Shown one piece after another: positions 33,414-42,151 of a DNA stretch of 64,000 bases; position 1 is the first letter of the stretch, and the number at the start of each line of letters is the position of its first letter. Origin of the DNA: Chitinophagales bacterium (GTDB taxonomy: Bacteria; Bacteroidota; Bacteroidia; Chitinophagales; Chitinophagaceae); NCBI GenBank assembly GCA_017303835.1, contig JAFLBI010000001.1, positions 2,604,001 through 2,668,000 of the forward strand, given 5' to 3'. Below the pieces are notes generated by a model, which searched no databases, was not told the origin of the DNA, and was given only the letters and a program-made list of their open reading frames with translations. A program made the translations under genes and the position numbers.

Positions 33414-35642
33414 ATGAAGAAATTCCTGGGTCTGCTGCTGTTGGTACAAACCGTATATGCACAGACAACATTGCCTTACAAGAATGCACAATTATCCATA
33501 GAGAGACGCGTGCAAGATTTGCTTGGCAGAATGACAGTTGAAGAAAAAGCCGGTCAGCTCAATCAATTAAATGGTGGTGTGTTTACTGGTCCTGCTGCCA
33601 ATGATGCGGGTCAGCAAGCTAAAATGAATGAAGTGAAATCAGGCCGTGTGGGCTCCATGCTCAATGTGAGTGGTGCAGCAGAGACAAAGGCTGTACAAAA
33701 GATCGCTGTAGAACAGAGCCGACTGGGTATTCCCTTGCTCTTTGCGTTTGATGTGATTCACGGGTATAGAACCATTTTCCCGATTCCTTTGGCAGAAGCT
33801 TGTAGCTGGAATACTGAAGCGGCAGAAATCACAGCTTCTATTGCTGCAAAAGAAGCTGCAGCTGCTGGTTTGCATTGGACTTTCGCGCCGATGTGCGATA
33901 TCAGTAATGATCCACGCTGGGGCAGGGTAATGGAAGGAGCAGGTGAAGATCCTTATCTCGGTGGTTTGTTTGCTGCTGCGCGTGTGCGTGGTTTTCAGGG
34001 CGATCTCTCTGAAACCAATCGTGTACTGGCTTGCGTAAAACATTTTGCAGCTTATGGTGCTGTTGAAGCAGGAAAAGAATACAATACTGTTGATGTATCG
34101 CGCGTACAATTGTGGAATAAATACCTTCCACCGTATCAGGCAGCGGTGAACGCAGGTGCTGCTACGGTGATGAACTCATTCAATTTGTTTGAAGGTGTGC
34201 CTGCCAGTGGTAACAGTTATCTCGTGAATGATATACTGAAAAAGCAATGGGGTTTTAAAGGCATTGTAGTGAGCGACTGGAACTCTTTTGGTGAAATGAT
34301 TAATCATGGCTATGCCGAAGACAATAAAGATGTAGCGCTGAAAGCCATTCAGGCTGGTAGTATGATGGATATGGAAACCAAAGCCATGGTGAACCATATT
34401 CCTGAATTGGTGAAAGAAGGCAAAGTGAGTATGGCTTTGTTGGATGAAGCAGTAGGAAAAATTTTGTACTACAAATTCAAGTTGGGATTATTTGAAGATC
34501 CATATCGCTATAGCGATGAAGCAAGAGAAAAAGCAAACATCTTCACCGATGAACATCGCGCTATTGCGCGCAAAGCAGCCAGAGAAAGTATTGTATTGCT
34601 GAAGAATGATAATCATGTATTGCCGCTGCAGCCAACACAAAGAGTTGCTTTGATCGGTCATTATGCCAAGAGTAAAGAAGATTTGTTTGATTTCTGGATT
34701 GGTAAAGGCGATGCCAATGAAGCTGTTTCTTTGTATGAAGCATTGATGGCACGTAAAACAGGCATGGTTACGTATGCGCAGGGCTATCGCCCCGATGATA
34801 AACTGGATCAAAAACTAATTGATGAAGCTGTGAAGAATGCCAATGCTGCTGATGTAGTAGTAGTGAATATTGGTATCAGTGGTAAGCTGGCCGGTGAAGA
34901 TCGTGCCATTGCCATGCCTGAAGTGCCCGCAGCACAAATTCGTTTGCTTGAAGCGTTGAAGAAAACAGGTAAGCCTGTGGTAGCATTGGTGAATGCAGGT
35001 CGCCCATTGGTGCTCACACCAATCAAAGATCTTGTATCATCTATTGTTTACTGCTGGATCTTGGGTACAGAACATGGTACTGCTGTTGCCGATGTAATTC
35101 TGGGTGTGCACAATCCTTCCGGAAAAACAGTGATGAGTTTTCCTTATGCAGTAGGACAAATTCCAGTGTATTATAATTATTTCAATAGTGGCAGACCCAA
35201 TGCAACAGATCCTGCTGGTAACTGGTATACCCGCTATCGCGATATTCCCAATGATCCATTATATCCTTTTGGCTTTGGTTTAAGCTATAGTGAATTCAAA
35301 TACAGCGACTATAGTATTAGCGATACTGTGATGACCAGAAACAAACCTGTTTCAGTAAAAGTAACGGTAACCAATACCAGCAATACAGATGCTATAGAAG
35401 TAGTACAATTATACTTGCGTGATGTAACAGCTTCTATTGTGAGACCAGTAAAAGAACTGAAAGCTTTCAAGCGTGTTCCGGTAAAAGCTGGCGCTTCTGT
35501 AGAAGTGAGCTTTACGATAGAGCCAAGTGATTTGGCTTTCTATGATGGTTTTGGCCGACAAAAAACAGAGCCCGGTTTATTCAAAGTCTATGTGGGCGGC
35601 GACTCGAAGAATGTTCTTGAAAAATCATTTGTACTGCAATAA
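33414..35642 (+). CDS. bglX: Beta-glucosidase, GH3 (BglX type)
   Basis: A 742-residue exported enzyme. The signal peptide MKKFLGLLLLVQTVYAQ precedes the GH3 N-terminal barrel (FAFDVIHGYRTIFPIPLAEA, GAGEDPYLGG, CVKHFAAYGAVEAGKEYN) with nucleophile Asp288 in IVVSDWNSFGEM. The C-terminal domain (ESIVLLKNDNHVLPL, VLVNAGRPL) and a fibronectin-III-like end (PLYPFGFGLSYSEFKY) follow. It releases glucose from beta-linked oligosaccharides in the periplasm. The GH9 fusion gene nearby would supply oligosaccharides (inference). A long terminator follows. Confidence 0.93.
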   Translation: MKKFLGLLLLVQTVYAQTTLPYKNAQLSIERRVQDLLGRMTVEEKAGQLNQLNGGVFTGPAANDAGQQAKMNEVKSGRVGSMLNVSGAAETKAVQKIAVEQSRLGIPLLFAFDVIHGYRTIFPIPLAEACSWNTEAAEITASIAAKEAAAAGLHWTFAPMCDISNDPRWGRVMEGAGEDPYLGGLFAAARVRGFQGDLSETNRVLACVKHFAAYGAVEAGKEYNTVDVSRVQLWNKYLPPYQAAVNAGAATVMNSFNLFEGVPASGNSYLVNDILKKQWGFKGIVVSDWNSFGEMINHGYAEDNKDVALKAIQAGSMMDMETKAMVNHIPELVKEGKVSMALLDEAVGKILYYKFKLGLFEDPYRYSDEAREKANIFTDEHRAIARKAARESIVLLKNDNHVLPLQPTQRVALIGHYAKSKEDLFDFWIGKGDANEAVSLYEALMARKTGMVTYAQGYRPDDKLDQKLIDEAVKNANAADVVVVNIGISGKLAGEDRAIAMPEVPAAQIRLLEALKKTGKPVVALVNAGRPLVLTPIKDLVSSIVYCWILGTEHGTAVADVILGVHNPSGKTVMSFPYAVGQIPVYYNYFNSGRPNATDPAGNWYTRYRDIPNDPLYPFGFGLSYSEFKYSDYSISDTVMTRNKPVSVKVTVTNTSNTDAIEVVQLYLRDVTASIVRPVKELKAFKRVPVKAGASVEVSFTIEPSDLAFYDGFGRQKTEPGLFKVYVGGDSKNVLEKSFVLQ

Positions 35643-35647
35643 GCACT

Positions 35648-35696
35648 AATAAAAATCCCCACGGTCCCGATACATCGGGATGTGGGGATTTTTATT
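35648..35696. terminator. Long nested bidirectional terminator
   Basis: AATAAAAATCCCCAC (35648-35662) pairs perfectly with 35682-35696. Inside the loop a second perfect stem forms between TCCCGAT (35665-35671) and ATCGGGA (35674-35680). T/A tracts on both sides serve bglX (+) and the cystathionine synthase gene (-). Confidence 0.85.
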
Positions 35697-36834
35697 ATCC
35701 GATCGCTTGGTTTAAATCATCAATTAGATCGTCAGCGTCTTCGATACCTACGCTTAGGCGAATCAAGGAATCACTCAAGCCGTTTTTAATTCTCTCTTCT
35801 CTTGGAATAGATGCGTGTGTCATAGAAGCGGGGTGATTGATCAGGCTTTCTACGCCACCTAGGCTTTCCGCTAAGGCAAATACTTTTGTAGAGGACAATA
35901 CGCGCTTCGCATTGTCTACACTATCATCTTTCAACTCAAAACTCATCATACCGCCATAGCCACGCATTTGCTTTTTAGCAATCGCATGATTGGGATGATC
36001 TTCAAAACCACACCAGTATACTTTACCCACTTTTGGATGGTTGCGTAAGAAGTTGGCTACTTTCTCGCCATTCTCGCAATGACGTTGCATTCGCACATGC
36101 AATGTTTTGATACCACGTAAGACCAAAAAACAATCCATCGGTCCTGGAACAGCACCGCATGACTTTTGAATAAAATACAATTGATCACGCAGAGCAGCGT
36201 CATTCATTATCAAACAACCTTGAATCACATCGCTGTGGCCACCTAAATATTTGGTAGCGCTATGCATTACGATATCAGCGCCTAGGTCTAATGGGTTTTG
36301 TAGATATGGTGAAGCGAAAGTGTTATCCACGCACAGCAACACTTTGTGTTCTTTCGCAATGGCTGCCACTGCTGCGATATCTGTAATATTCATCAGCGGG
36401 TTGGTAGGCGTTTCTGTCCAGATTAGCTTGGTATTGGCATTGATGTGCGGACGAATATTCTCCGCCTGCTGCATATTTACATAGTGAAACTTGATACCAA
36501 ACTTTTCAAATACTTTGGTGAAGAGTCGGTAAGTACCGCCATACATATCATTGGCACAGATCACTTCATCGCCGGGCGCTAAGAGTTTTATTACTGCATC
36601 TGTTGCGGCAACACCACTGCTGAAAGCCAGACCAAACTGTCCGTTTTCAATTTCTGCATAAGCTTTCTCTAATGCAAAGCGTGTAGGATTCTGGCTGCGG
36701 GCGTATTCATAGCCCTTATGTTGTGCTGGCGCTTCCTGTACGTAAGTAGAGGTTTGGTAAATCGGTGTCATGATGGCACCGGTAGAAGGATCGGGTTCTA
36801 CACCAGCATGGATAAATTTGGTAGCAATTTTCAT
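35695..36834 (-). CDS. Cystathionine gamma-synthase / PLP-dependent trans-sulfuration enzyme
   Basis: A 379-residue fold-type I PLP enzyme of the Cys/Met metabolism family. Hallmarks: PIYQTSTYVQEAP, YARSQNPTRFALEKAYAEIE, FSSGVAATDA, YGGTYRLF, TETPTNPLMNI, VDNTFASPYLQNPLDLGAD and the PLP lysine Lys195 in HSATKYLGGHSDV; the C-terminus has SLGGVESLINHPASMTHAS. It may act as cystathionine gamma-synthase or gamma-lyase; sequence alone does not separate them. Cytoplasmic. Confidence 0.9.
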   Translation of the reverse strand: MKIATKFIHAGVEPDPSTGAIMTPIYQTSTYVQEAPAQHKGYEYARSQNPTRFALEKAYAEIENGQFGLAFSSGVAATDAVIKLLAPGDEVICANDMYGGTYRLFTKVFEKFGIKFHYVNMQQAENIRPHINANTKLIWTETPTNPLMNITDIAAVAAIAKEHKVLLCVDNTFASPYLQNPLDLGADIVMHSATKYLGGHSDVIQGCLIMNDAALRDQLYFIQKSCGAVPGPMDCFLVLRGIKTLHVRMQRHCENGEKVANFLRNHPKVGKVYWCGFEDHPNHAIAKKQMRGYGGMMSFELKDDSVDNAKRVLSSTKVFALAESLGGVESLINHPASMTHASIPREERIKNGLSDSLIRLSVGIEDADDLIDDLNQAIG

Positions 36835-36860
36835 AATCGTTAGTTGAGCACTATGTGCGG

Positions 36861-37433
36861 TTATTTGGCTGATAATACTATTGGTAAGCTTGCTTTTACA
36901 TCATCCCAAAGTACCACCATATTGGCACCTGTTTTAGTTTCTTCAAAATAAATGGTAAAAGCTTCGGCAAGCTCGCTGGTTTTCTCAATCTTGATTTCTG
37001 TTCTAAGAATATCTTTTTTGATATCATAGACAAAGTTGCCCCAGCAAAAATTATCCTTATTGATACAGATGGTCCACTTGTCTTCATCAGGTATACAATA
37101 AATTGTATAGCGACCACGCGTAACAGTCTTACCGGCAATTTTTACTGAACGGAAAAATTCAATCTCGGTGGCTTCATTTGCACCTAGCCTCCACATTTCC
37201 TTGTATTTGATGATACCGCCAAATATGGTTCGACCGTTTTTGGCTGGTCTGCTGTAGATCACTCGGGCAATGGGTTCATCCTTAGCCTTTCCATTCATTT
37301 TCAGAATAGGGTAATTTGCTGGCCAGTAACTCATGTCCTGAGGAGATTTGTCCAGATCAGTTGGTTTTTGCTGAGCCATCAGGGTAATGCTGAACAGCAA
37401 AAAAGCACTTAGTTGAAACAACTTATGCAGCAT
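36861..37433 (-). CDS. DUF2911 domain-containing exported protein
   Basis: A 190-residue protein. A signal peptide (MLHKLFQLSAFLLFSITLMA) precedes the DUF2911 domain: ARVIYSRPAKNGRTIFGG, MWRLGANEATEIEFFRSV, and RGRYTIYCIPDEDKWTICIN. The family is common in Bacteroidota and of unknown function. The start at 37433 begins the signal peptide cleanly; 37451 is possible. It is upstream of, and on the same strand as, the cystathionine gene. Confidence 0.85.
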   Translation of the reverse strand: MLHKLFQLSAFLLFSITLMAQQKPTDLDKSPQDMSYWPANYPILKMNGKAKDEPIARVIYSRPAKNGRTIFGGIIKYKEMWRLGANEATEIEFFRSVKIAGKTVTRGRYTIYCIPDEDKWTICINKDNFCWGNFVYDIKKDILRTEIKIEKTSELAEAFTIYFEETKTGANMVVLWDDVKASLPIVLSAK

Positions 37434-37463
37434 CTTCAAGAATTTTGGCAAATATAGCAGGAA

Positions 37464-38054
37464 TCAGTCGCTGTTCTGTACCAGCCAATCCTTACAGAAA
37501 GTATAAATATCCGGGAAGAATTGATCATAGGCTGTTTGCAGTTTAGCATCTTCATGTTGGAAAACCTCAAAGGGGTCAGTTGCCTCAATCAAATACTTAG
37601 CTCTTCTTCTAATACCACCGAAGCTTTGCTGTATGCCCCATCGTAGGCGATAATGATATAACCAATTCTGTTCCCGCATATAAGGCAGCATTTGCGCAAA
37701 CCTATCCGGTAAGAAATGCCGGTTGGCTTCTAATGTCTGATATACTTCTTCCGCAAACCCTTTCCAATCAGCTTCCGATAGTTGCTTGGGGTCGTTGGCG
37801 AGGTAGTAGTCGTACACCACATCTGCAAAAGCGGGCGCATATGCACCTACTGCAGGTTTGAATACATGTTTTATAATGGCAGTGCTTGGATGTGCATCAG
37901 TGAAAGTATCAATAGCACGATGTAATCGAATCCCTTTTTGAATGCCAATAGGATAATCGTATTGTTTCTTGCCCTTCACAAAATCGCTAATCATATTACC
38001 TACCAGAAGCTCGGGTTGGCGAAAAGAGAGGTATGCATGTGCCAGGTAATTCAC
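37464..38054 (-). CDS. Acyl carrier protein phosphodiesterase
   Basis: A 196-residue protein of the AcpH/ACPD family, an HD-domain-like hydrolase that removes the phosphopantetheine arm from ACP. Seen: NYLAHAYLSFRQPELLVGNM, ISDFVKGKK, GIRLHRAIDTFTDAHP, APAFADVVYDYYLAND, FLPDRFAQMLPYMREQNWL and a helical tail. No ATG is available. The family normally begins MNYLAHA, which points to the GTG at 38054 as start; another GTG lies at 38069. Confidence 0.8.
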   Translation of the reverse strand: MNYLAHAYLSFRQPELLVGNMISDFVKGKKQYDYPIGIQKGIRLHRAIDTFTDAHPSTAIIKHVFKPAVGAYAPAFADVVYDYYLANDPKQLSEADWKGFAEEVYQTLEANRHFLPDRFAQMLPYMREQNWLYHYRLRWGIQQSFGGIRRRAKYLIEATDPFEVFQHEDAKLQTAYDQFFPDIYTFCKDWLVQNSD

Positions 38055-38407
38055 TTCATGAAAATACACTTATCCGTGCAAACTACCTTTTATCAGTAGT
38101 CTGCATTCCGTTACTGTAAATTAACCCTGTGGTAACGGCTTTTAATTTTTTATTAGCATTTTCTTGCTCAGTCGCTACTGCACTGCATTTCAGCCCAATA
38201 TTAACGCAGCTTAACATAGCCATTAACACCACTCATCAAGACAAATCTGTGATACGCATGTTTGCATCCAACTCTTTCTAATTGCGTTTAAGGCCGTTCT
38301 AAGTTTGTCTTGTCAAAACCAATTACGCATTGTGATTTTCTTAACGAACGTTTTTGGTCTTGCATCGTCTTTCAAAAACAAACATCATCAAACAAAAACA
38401 AAACCGT
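38055..38407. other. Intergenic region upstream of the PepSY-like gene
   Basis: About 350 bases without a credible gene. It holds the divergent start regions of the ACP phosphodiesterase (-) and the PepSY-like gene (+). The only clear signal is TAAGTTTG at 38300-38307, a perfect -7 box that would leave a 5' leader of about 95 bases rich in CAAAA runs. No tRNA or terminator is apparent. Confidence 0.4.
38300..38307 (+). promoter_or_regulatory. -7 box of the PepSY-like gene
   Basis: TAAGTTTG matches TAnnTTTG exactly. TTG at 38282-38284 lies 15 bases upstream, slightly close for a -33 element. The ATG is 100 bases downstream. Confidence 0.38.
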
Positions 38408-38851
38408 ATGAAAAAGTTATTTGTAACCGCACTGGCTGCTATTGCCATCTCCGCTTCAAGTTTTGCAACTCCTGTTGCAGACATTACCAAAGTGAGCCTG
38501 AAAGTCATCAACAAATTCAAAGCTGAATTTTCAACTGTTGATCAGGTAGAATGGGAAGTGAAGAAAGATTTTATCAAGGCTAAATTCTCTGAAGATGGTC
38601 TCACACAGGAAGCTTTCTTTACGCAAGATGGAGAGCTGATTGGTACCAGCAAGCAGATTGATCGTGCAGATATGCCCTCTGTTCCCCGTAAGGCTTTGAA
38701 TAAAGCAGTTGAGGGTGCTGAATTGTTAGAGCTTATTGAGTTCAATAGTACGGAGAAGGGTGTTGCCTATTATGCAAGCATCCAAAAGGATGGTGTAAAG
38801 CGCATCCTGGAAATCAGCAGCACTGGTACCGTAAGTAATTACAAGAAGTAA
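38408..38851 (+). CDS. PepSY-like exported protein
   Basis: A 147-residue protein. The signal peptide MKKLFVTALAAIAISASSFA is followed by a compact alpha/beta domain with KVINKFKAEFSTVDQVEWEV, FIKAKFSEDGLTQEAFFTQD and KRILEISSTGTVSNYKK. The spacing fits the putative beta-lactamase-inhibitor-like PepSY-like domain (DUF2874) common in Bacteroidota; the function is unknown. The ATG at 38408 begins the signal peptide; an in-frame non-ATG start at 38354 is rejected. A long leader and a terminator frame a single-gene unit. Confidence 0.75.
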   Translation: MKKLFVTALAAIAISASSFATPVADITKVSLKVINKFKAEFSTVDQVEWEVKKDFIKAKFSEDGLTQEAFFTQDGELIGTSKQIDRADMPSVPRKALNKAVEGAELLELIEFNSTEKGVAYYASIQKDGVKRILEISSTGTVSNYKK

Positions 38852-38878
38852 TTGGGTTTCAGCATATCAGGAAGAAGG

Positions 38879-38901
38879 GGCACTGCTTTGCGGTGCCTTT
38901 T
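38879..38901 (+). terminator. Terminator of the PepSY-like gene
   Basis: GGCACTGC (38879-38886) pairs with GCGGTGCC (38890-38897), with one G-U pair and a TTT loop, followed by TTTT. Confidence 0.6.
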
Positions 38902-38943
38902 CGCTTTCATGCTGATTTAACTGTCTAAAAGCTTGAAAACAGT

Positions 38944-38951
38944 TACTTTTG
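38944..38951 (+). promoter_or_regulatory. -7 box of the deoxyhypusine-synthase family gene
   Basis: TACTTTTG is a perfect TAnnTTTG, 18 bases before the ATG. No good -33 element was found. Confidence 0.4.
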
Positions 38952-38969
38952 CGGCTCAAAATTTCTGAT

Positions 38970-39944
38970 ATGCAAAAAGGTCCTGTATCACAGTTCATTA
39001 CGCATCATTACCGCCATTTTAACGCTGCGGCCTTGGTAGATGCTGCCAAAGGATATGAAACACACCTGCTGGAAGGTGGCAAAATGCTGGTGAGTTTGGC
39101 CGGTGCCATGAGTACTGCTGAATTGGGTGTGAGCCTCGCGGAAATGATCCGTCAGGATAAAGTAGCCATCATCAGCTGTACCGGTGCCAATCTAGAGGAA
39201 GATGTGATGAATCTGGTGGCCCACAGTCATTATAAGCGTATTCCTAACTACCGCGATTTAACACCGCAGGAAGAGTGGGATCTGTTAGAGAATCATTATA
39301 ACCGTGTAACAGATACGTGTATTCCTGAAGAAGAAGCTTTCCGACGCTTGCAAAAGCACCTGGTAAAACAGTGGAAAGATGCAGAAGCCAATGGCGAGCG
39401 TTATTTCCCGCATGAGTTTTTGTACAAGACAGTATTGAGTGGTGAATTACAACAATACTACGAGATTGATCCAAAAGACAGCTGGATTGTAGCTGCTGCA
39501 GAGAAAAACCTGCCTATCGTGGTACCGGGCTGGGAAGACAGCACTACCGGTAACATCTTCGCATCTTACGTCATCAAGGGTGAGCTGAAAGCAGATACCG
39601 TGAAAAGTGGTATTGAGTATATGGTTTACCTGTCTGAGTGGTATCGTGCGAACAGTGGCGGGAAGGGCGTTGGTTTCTTCCAGATTGGAGGTGGTATTGC
39701 CGGCGATTTCCCGATCTGCGTAGTGCCTATGATGTATCAGGATCTGGAATGGCATGATGTGCCTTTCTGGAGCTATTTCTGCCAGATTAGTGATTCTACA
39801 ACTTCTTATGGTTCTTATTCCGGTGCTGTACCTAACGAGAAAATTACTTGGGGTAAGCTGGACATCCATACACCTAAGTTTATCGTGGAGAGCGATGCAA
39901 CCATCGTTGCACCGTTGATTTTCGCTTACATACTTGGTTGGTAA
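38970..39944 (+). CDS. Deoxyhypusine synthase family protein
   Basis: A 324-residue NAD-binding enzyme. It shows LVSLAGAMSTAELGVSLAEM, IISCTGANLEEDV, LPIVVPGWEDSTTGNIFASY, VGFFQIGGGIAGDFPICVVP and the catalytic-type lysine Lys296 in EKITWGKLDIHTPKF. In eukaryotes DHS modifies eIF5A with spermidine, but bacteria lack eIF5A. Bacterial members are expected to join polyamines (homospermidine-synthase-like) or do a related transfer. The exact product here is unknown. Cytoplasmic; monocistronic between two terminators. Confidence 0.87.
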   Translation: MQKGPVSQFITHHYRHFNAAALVDAAKGYETHLLEGGKMLVSLAGAMSTAELGVSLAEMIRQDKVAIISCTGANLEEDVMNLVAHSHYKRIPNYRDLTPQEEWDLLENHYNRVTDTCIPEEEAFRRLQKHLVKQWKDAEANGERYFPHEFLYKTVLSGELQQYYEIDPKDSWIVAAAEKNLPIVVPGWEDSTTGNIFASYVIKGELKADTVKSGIEYMVYLSEWYRANSGGKGVGFFQIGGGIAGDFPICVVPMMYQDLEWHDVPFWSYFCQISDSTTSYGSYSGAVPNEKITWGKLDIHTPKFIVESDATIVAPLIFAYILGW

Positions 39945-39964
39945 GTCAATCAAATACAGATATT

Positions 39965-39990
39965 AAGCCGCTGGTAACAGCGGCTTTTTT
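39965..39990 (+). terminator. Terminator after the deoxyhypusine-synthase family gene
   Basis: AAGCCGCTG (39965-39973) and CAGCGGCTT (39978-39986) form a perfect 9-base stem with a GTAA loop, followed by a T-run to 39990. Confidence 0.88.
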
Positions 39991-40039
39991 GTTGCTGAAC
40001 AGAATCGTTGTAATATCGTTTTAGTATAAAAAAAAGTAT

Positions 40040-42082
40040 ATGCGACTGCTTGTCCTCTTCCTGTTGATAGCGTATTCTGCTGCTGCTCAGATCAATCCTA
40101 AAAATGTAACCATCGCTCGTGATAGCTTTGGTGTGCCGCATATTTTCGCCAAGACAGATCCTGAAGTTTCATACGGACTGGCTTGGGCACATGCAGAAGA
40201 TGATTTCAAAAGTCTGCAGTTGGTGGCATTGCCCGCCAAAGCCCTGATGGGTAGAGCACTTGGTAAGGAAGGTGCTGCGGGTGATTATGCATTTGCCTTA
40301 TTTCGCTGCCGCGAAATCACAGAAGAAAAATGGCATACACTTTCGCCGGAATTCATTCGCTTAATCGAAGGTTATGTACAGGGCCTGAATGATTATGCCA
40401 AAGCGCATCCGGAAGAAGTCTTGGTAAAACAACTCTTTCCCATCACTACCAAAGATTATGTTGCTTCATCTGTATTGGCTTTAACGGTATTCAATGGAGG
40501 TGATCGTGCATTGCGTACCATTTTCGCCAACAGAGTATATCCGTTGATTGAATTTGAAAAGAAAGGCTCCAATGGTATTGCGGTACATCCATCTCGTACT
40601 GCAACAGGAGAAGCTTTTCTTGCAATCAATGCGCATCAGCCGAATGAAGGTCCGCAAGCTTTTTACGAAGCACATGTGGCCAGCGAAGATGGTTGGAATG
40701 CACTCGGTGGATTGTTAGCTGGCGGCCCTTGTATTCTGCATGGTGTTAATGAGTACCTGGGTTGGGCGCATACAGTGAACCTCTGTGATAGAGTAGACAT
40801 TTTTCAATTACAAATGAATCCTGAGAATAAGAACCAATACTTGTTTGACGGACAATGGGTGGATTTGGAGAAGAAAAAAATCAAACTGCGCATCAAGGGT
40901 ATTCCTATTGCAGTGAACAGAACAGTTTACTGGAGTAAGTATGGCGCTACCATGAAGAATGAACAGGGCGCATTTGCTATTCGATTGGGTGCAAATATGG
41001 AAATACGTGCTTTGGAGCAATGGTATCGCATGAATAAGGCGAAGAATTTCACACAGTTTTACGATGCCATCAGCTTACAGGGCTTATCCATGTTCAATAT
41101 GGTGTATGCAGATAAGCACGATACCATTTTCTATGTAAATAATGCTTTGATGCCGGTACGTAATCCCGATCCGGCGTATAACTGGAGAAGAACGGTGCCA
41201 GGTAATACAGCAAAAACTTTGTGGACAGAATTTCGCAACATCAAACAATTGCCACAGTACATAAATCCCGCTAGTGGCTTTTTATTCAATACCAATCATT
41301 CCCCTTTCGCTGCAACTGCACCAAAGGATAATCTGAATTATAGAAGCTTTCCAAGAGAAGATGGTTGGGAGAATAACCAGAACAACAGAAGTGTGCGCTT
41401 CATGCAATTGTTTCCAAAAGAAGGAGCAGTGGGTTACGAGCAGTTTAAGACGATTAAGTTCGATAGACAATTGCCCCAAAAATTGCAGTATATCTATCCT
41501 GTTGATACTTTGTTCTTGTTAAAGGGTGATGCTTACCCTGATATTGCAGAGCAGATTAATACCCTGCAAAGCTGGGATAGAAAAGGTGATGCAGACAGCA
41601 AGGGCGCAGCGATCTTCTTGTTGGTATATGAATATGTTGCCAAGAAAATGGACGGACAAGATGCCAGGCAAATGACGACTGCCGAGTGTGTAGAGATATA
41701 TCGTTACGTAAAGAATTATATGCAGCAGTATTTTGGCCGAACAGATTTAGTACTCGGTGATATCCAGAAATTGGTTCGTGGCGATAAGGAATATCCTTCT
41801 AGTGGTTTACCTGATTTATTGGCGCCTGAGTGGTCTGTTCCTTATAAAGATGGTAAACGAAAAGTAACCGGAGGTGATGCTTATGTTGCTTATGTGCGTT
41901 TTCCAAAACAAGGTTTACCAATTATAGAAACTGTGAACACCTATGGTGCTTCTGCCAAACAAGGCAGCAAGCATTTTGATGATCAGGTGCCTTTGTTCTT
42001 GGCACAAAAGACCAAGCCAATGACTTTGGATAAGGCATTGGTATTGAAACAAGCTGTACGTACGTATCATCCTGGTGAATAA
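40040..42082 (+). CDS. Penicillin acylase family protein (Ntn hydrolase)
   Basis: A 680-residue exported N-terminal-nucleophile amidase. The signal peptide MRLLVLFLLIAYSAAAQ is followed by the alpha-chain region (IARDSFGVPHIFAKTDPEVS, YGLAWAHAEDDF). The spacer ends at KKGSNGIAVHPSRTATG, where Ser177 would become the free N-terminal nucleophile after self-cleavage. FLAINAHQP and GVNEYLGWAHTVN follow as in the family. Substrates could be N-acyl amides such as acyl-homoserine lactones or beta-lactam side chains; none can be deduced. The protein is periplasmic. Confidence 0.88.
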   Translation: MRLLVLFLLIAYSAAAQINPKNVTIARDSFGVPHIFAKTDPEVSYGLAWAHAEDDFKSLQLVALPAKALMGRALGKEGAAGDYAFALFRCREITEEKWHTLSPEFIRLIEGYVQGLNDYAKAHPEEVLVKQLFPITTKDYVASSVLALTVFNGGDRALRTIFANRVYPLIEFEKKGSNGIAVHPSRTATGEAFLAINAHQPNEGPQAFYEAHVASEDGWNALGGLLAGGPCILHGVNEYLGWAHTVNLCDRVDIFQLQMNPENKNQYLFDGQWVDLEKKKIKLRIKGIPIAVNRTVYWSKYGATMKNEQGAFAIRLGANMEIRALEQWYRMNKAKNFTQFYDAISLQGLSMFNMVYADKHDTIFYVNNALMPVRNPDPAYNWRRTVPGNTAKTLWTEFRNIKQLPQYINPASGFLFNTNHSPFAATAPKDNLNYRSFPREDGWENNQNNRSVRFMQLFPKEGAVGYEQFKTIKFDRQLPQKLQYIYPVDTLFLLKGDAYPDIAEQINTLQSWDRKGDADSKGAAIFLLVYEYVAKKMDGQDARQMTTAECVEIYRYVKNYMQQYFGRTDLVLGDIQKLVRGDKEYPSSGLPDLLAPEWSVPYKDGKRKVTGGDAYVAYVRFPKQGLPIIETVNTYGASAKQGSKHFDDQVPLFLAQKTKPMTLDKALVLKQAVRTYHPGE

Positions 42083-42120
42083 GGGTATGACATTCATCAT
42101 ATTCATCCGAGGTGAATATG
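42067..42120. repeat. Two related operator-like half-palindromes
   Basis: TCATCC-T-GGTGAATA (42067-42081) and TCATCC-GA-GGTGAATATG (42103-42120) share the same pattern and start 36 bases apart. The second lies within the dyad CATATTCA (42098-42105)/TGAATATG (42113-42120), just upstream of a -7 box. The first copy overlaps the end of the acylase gene. Confidence 0.5.
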
Positions 42121-42122
42121 AG

Positions 42123-42130
42123 TAATTTTG
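42123..42130 (+). promoter_or_regulatory. -7 box of the AspT-like transporter gene
   Basis: TAATTTTG matches TAnnTTTG and lies 2 bases after the palindrome and 21 bases before the ATG. A repressor bound to the dyad would cover the promoter (inference). Confidence 0.45.
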
Positions 42131-42151
42131 TGCCTCAACAAATCTTACCGT

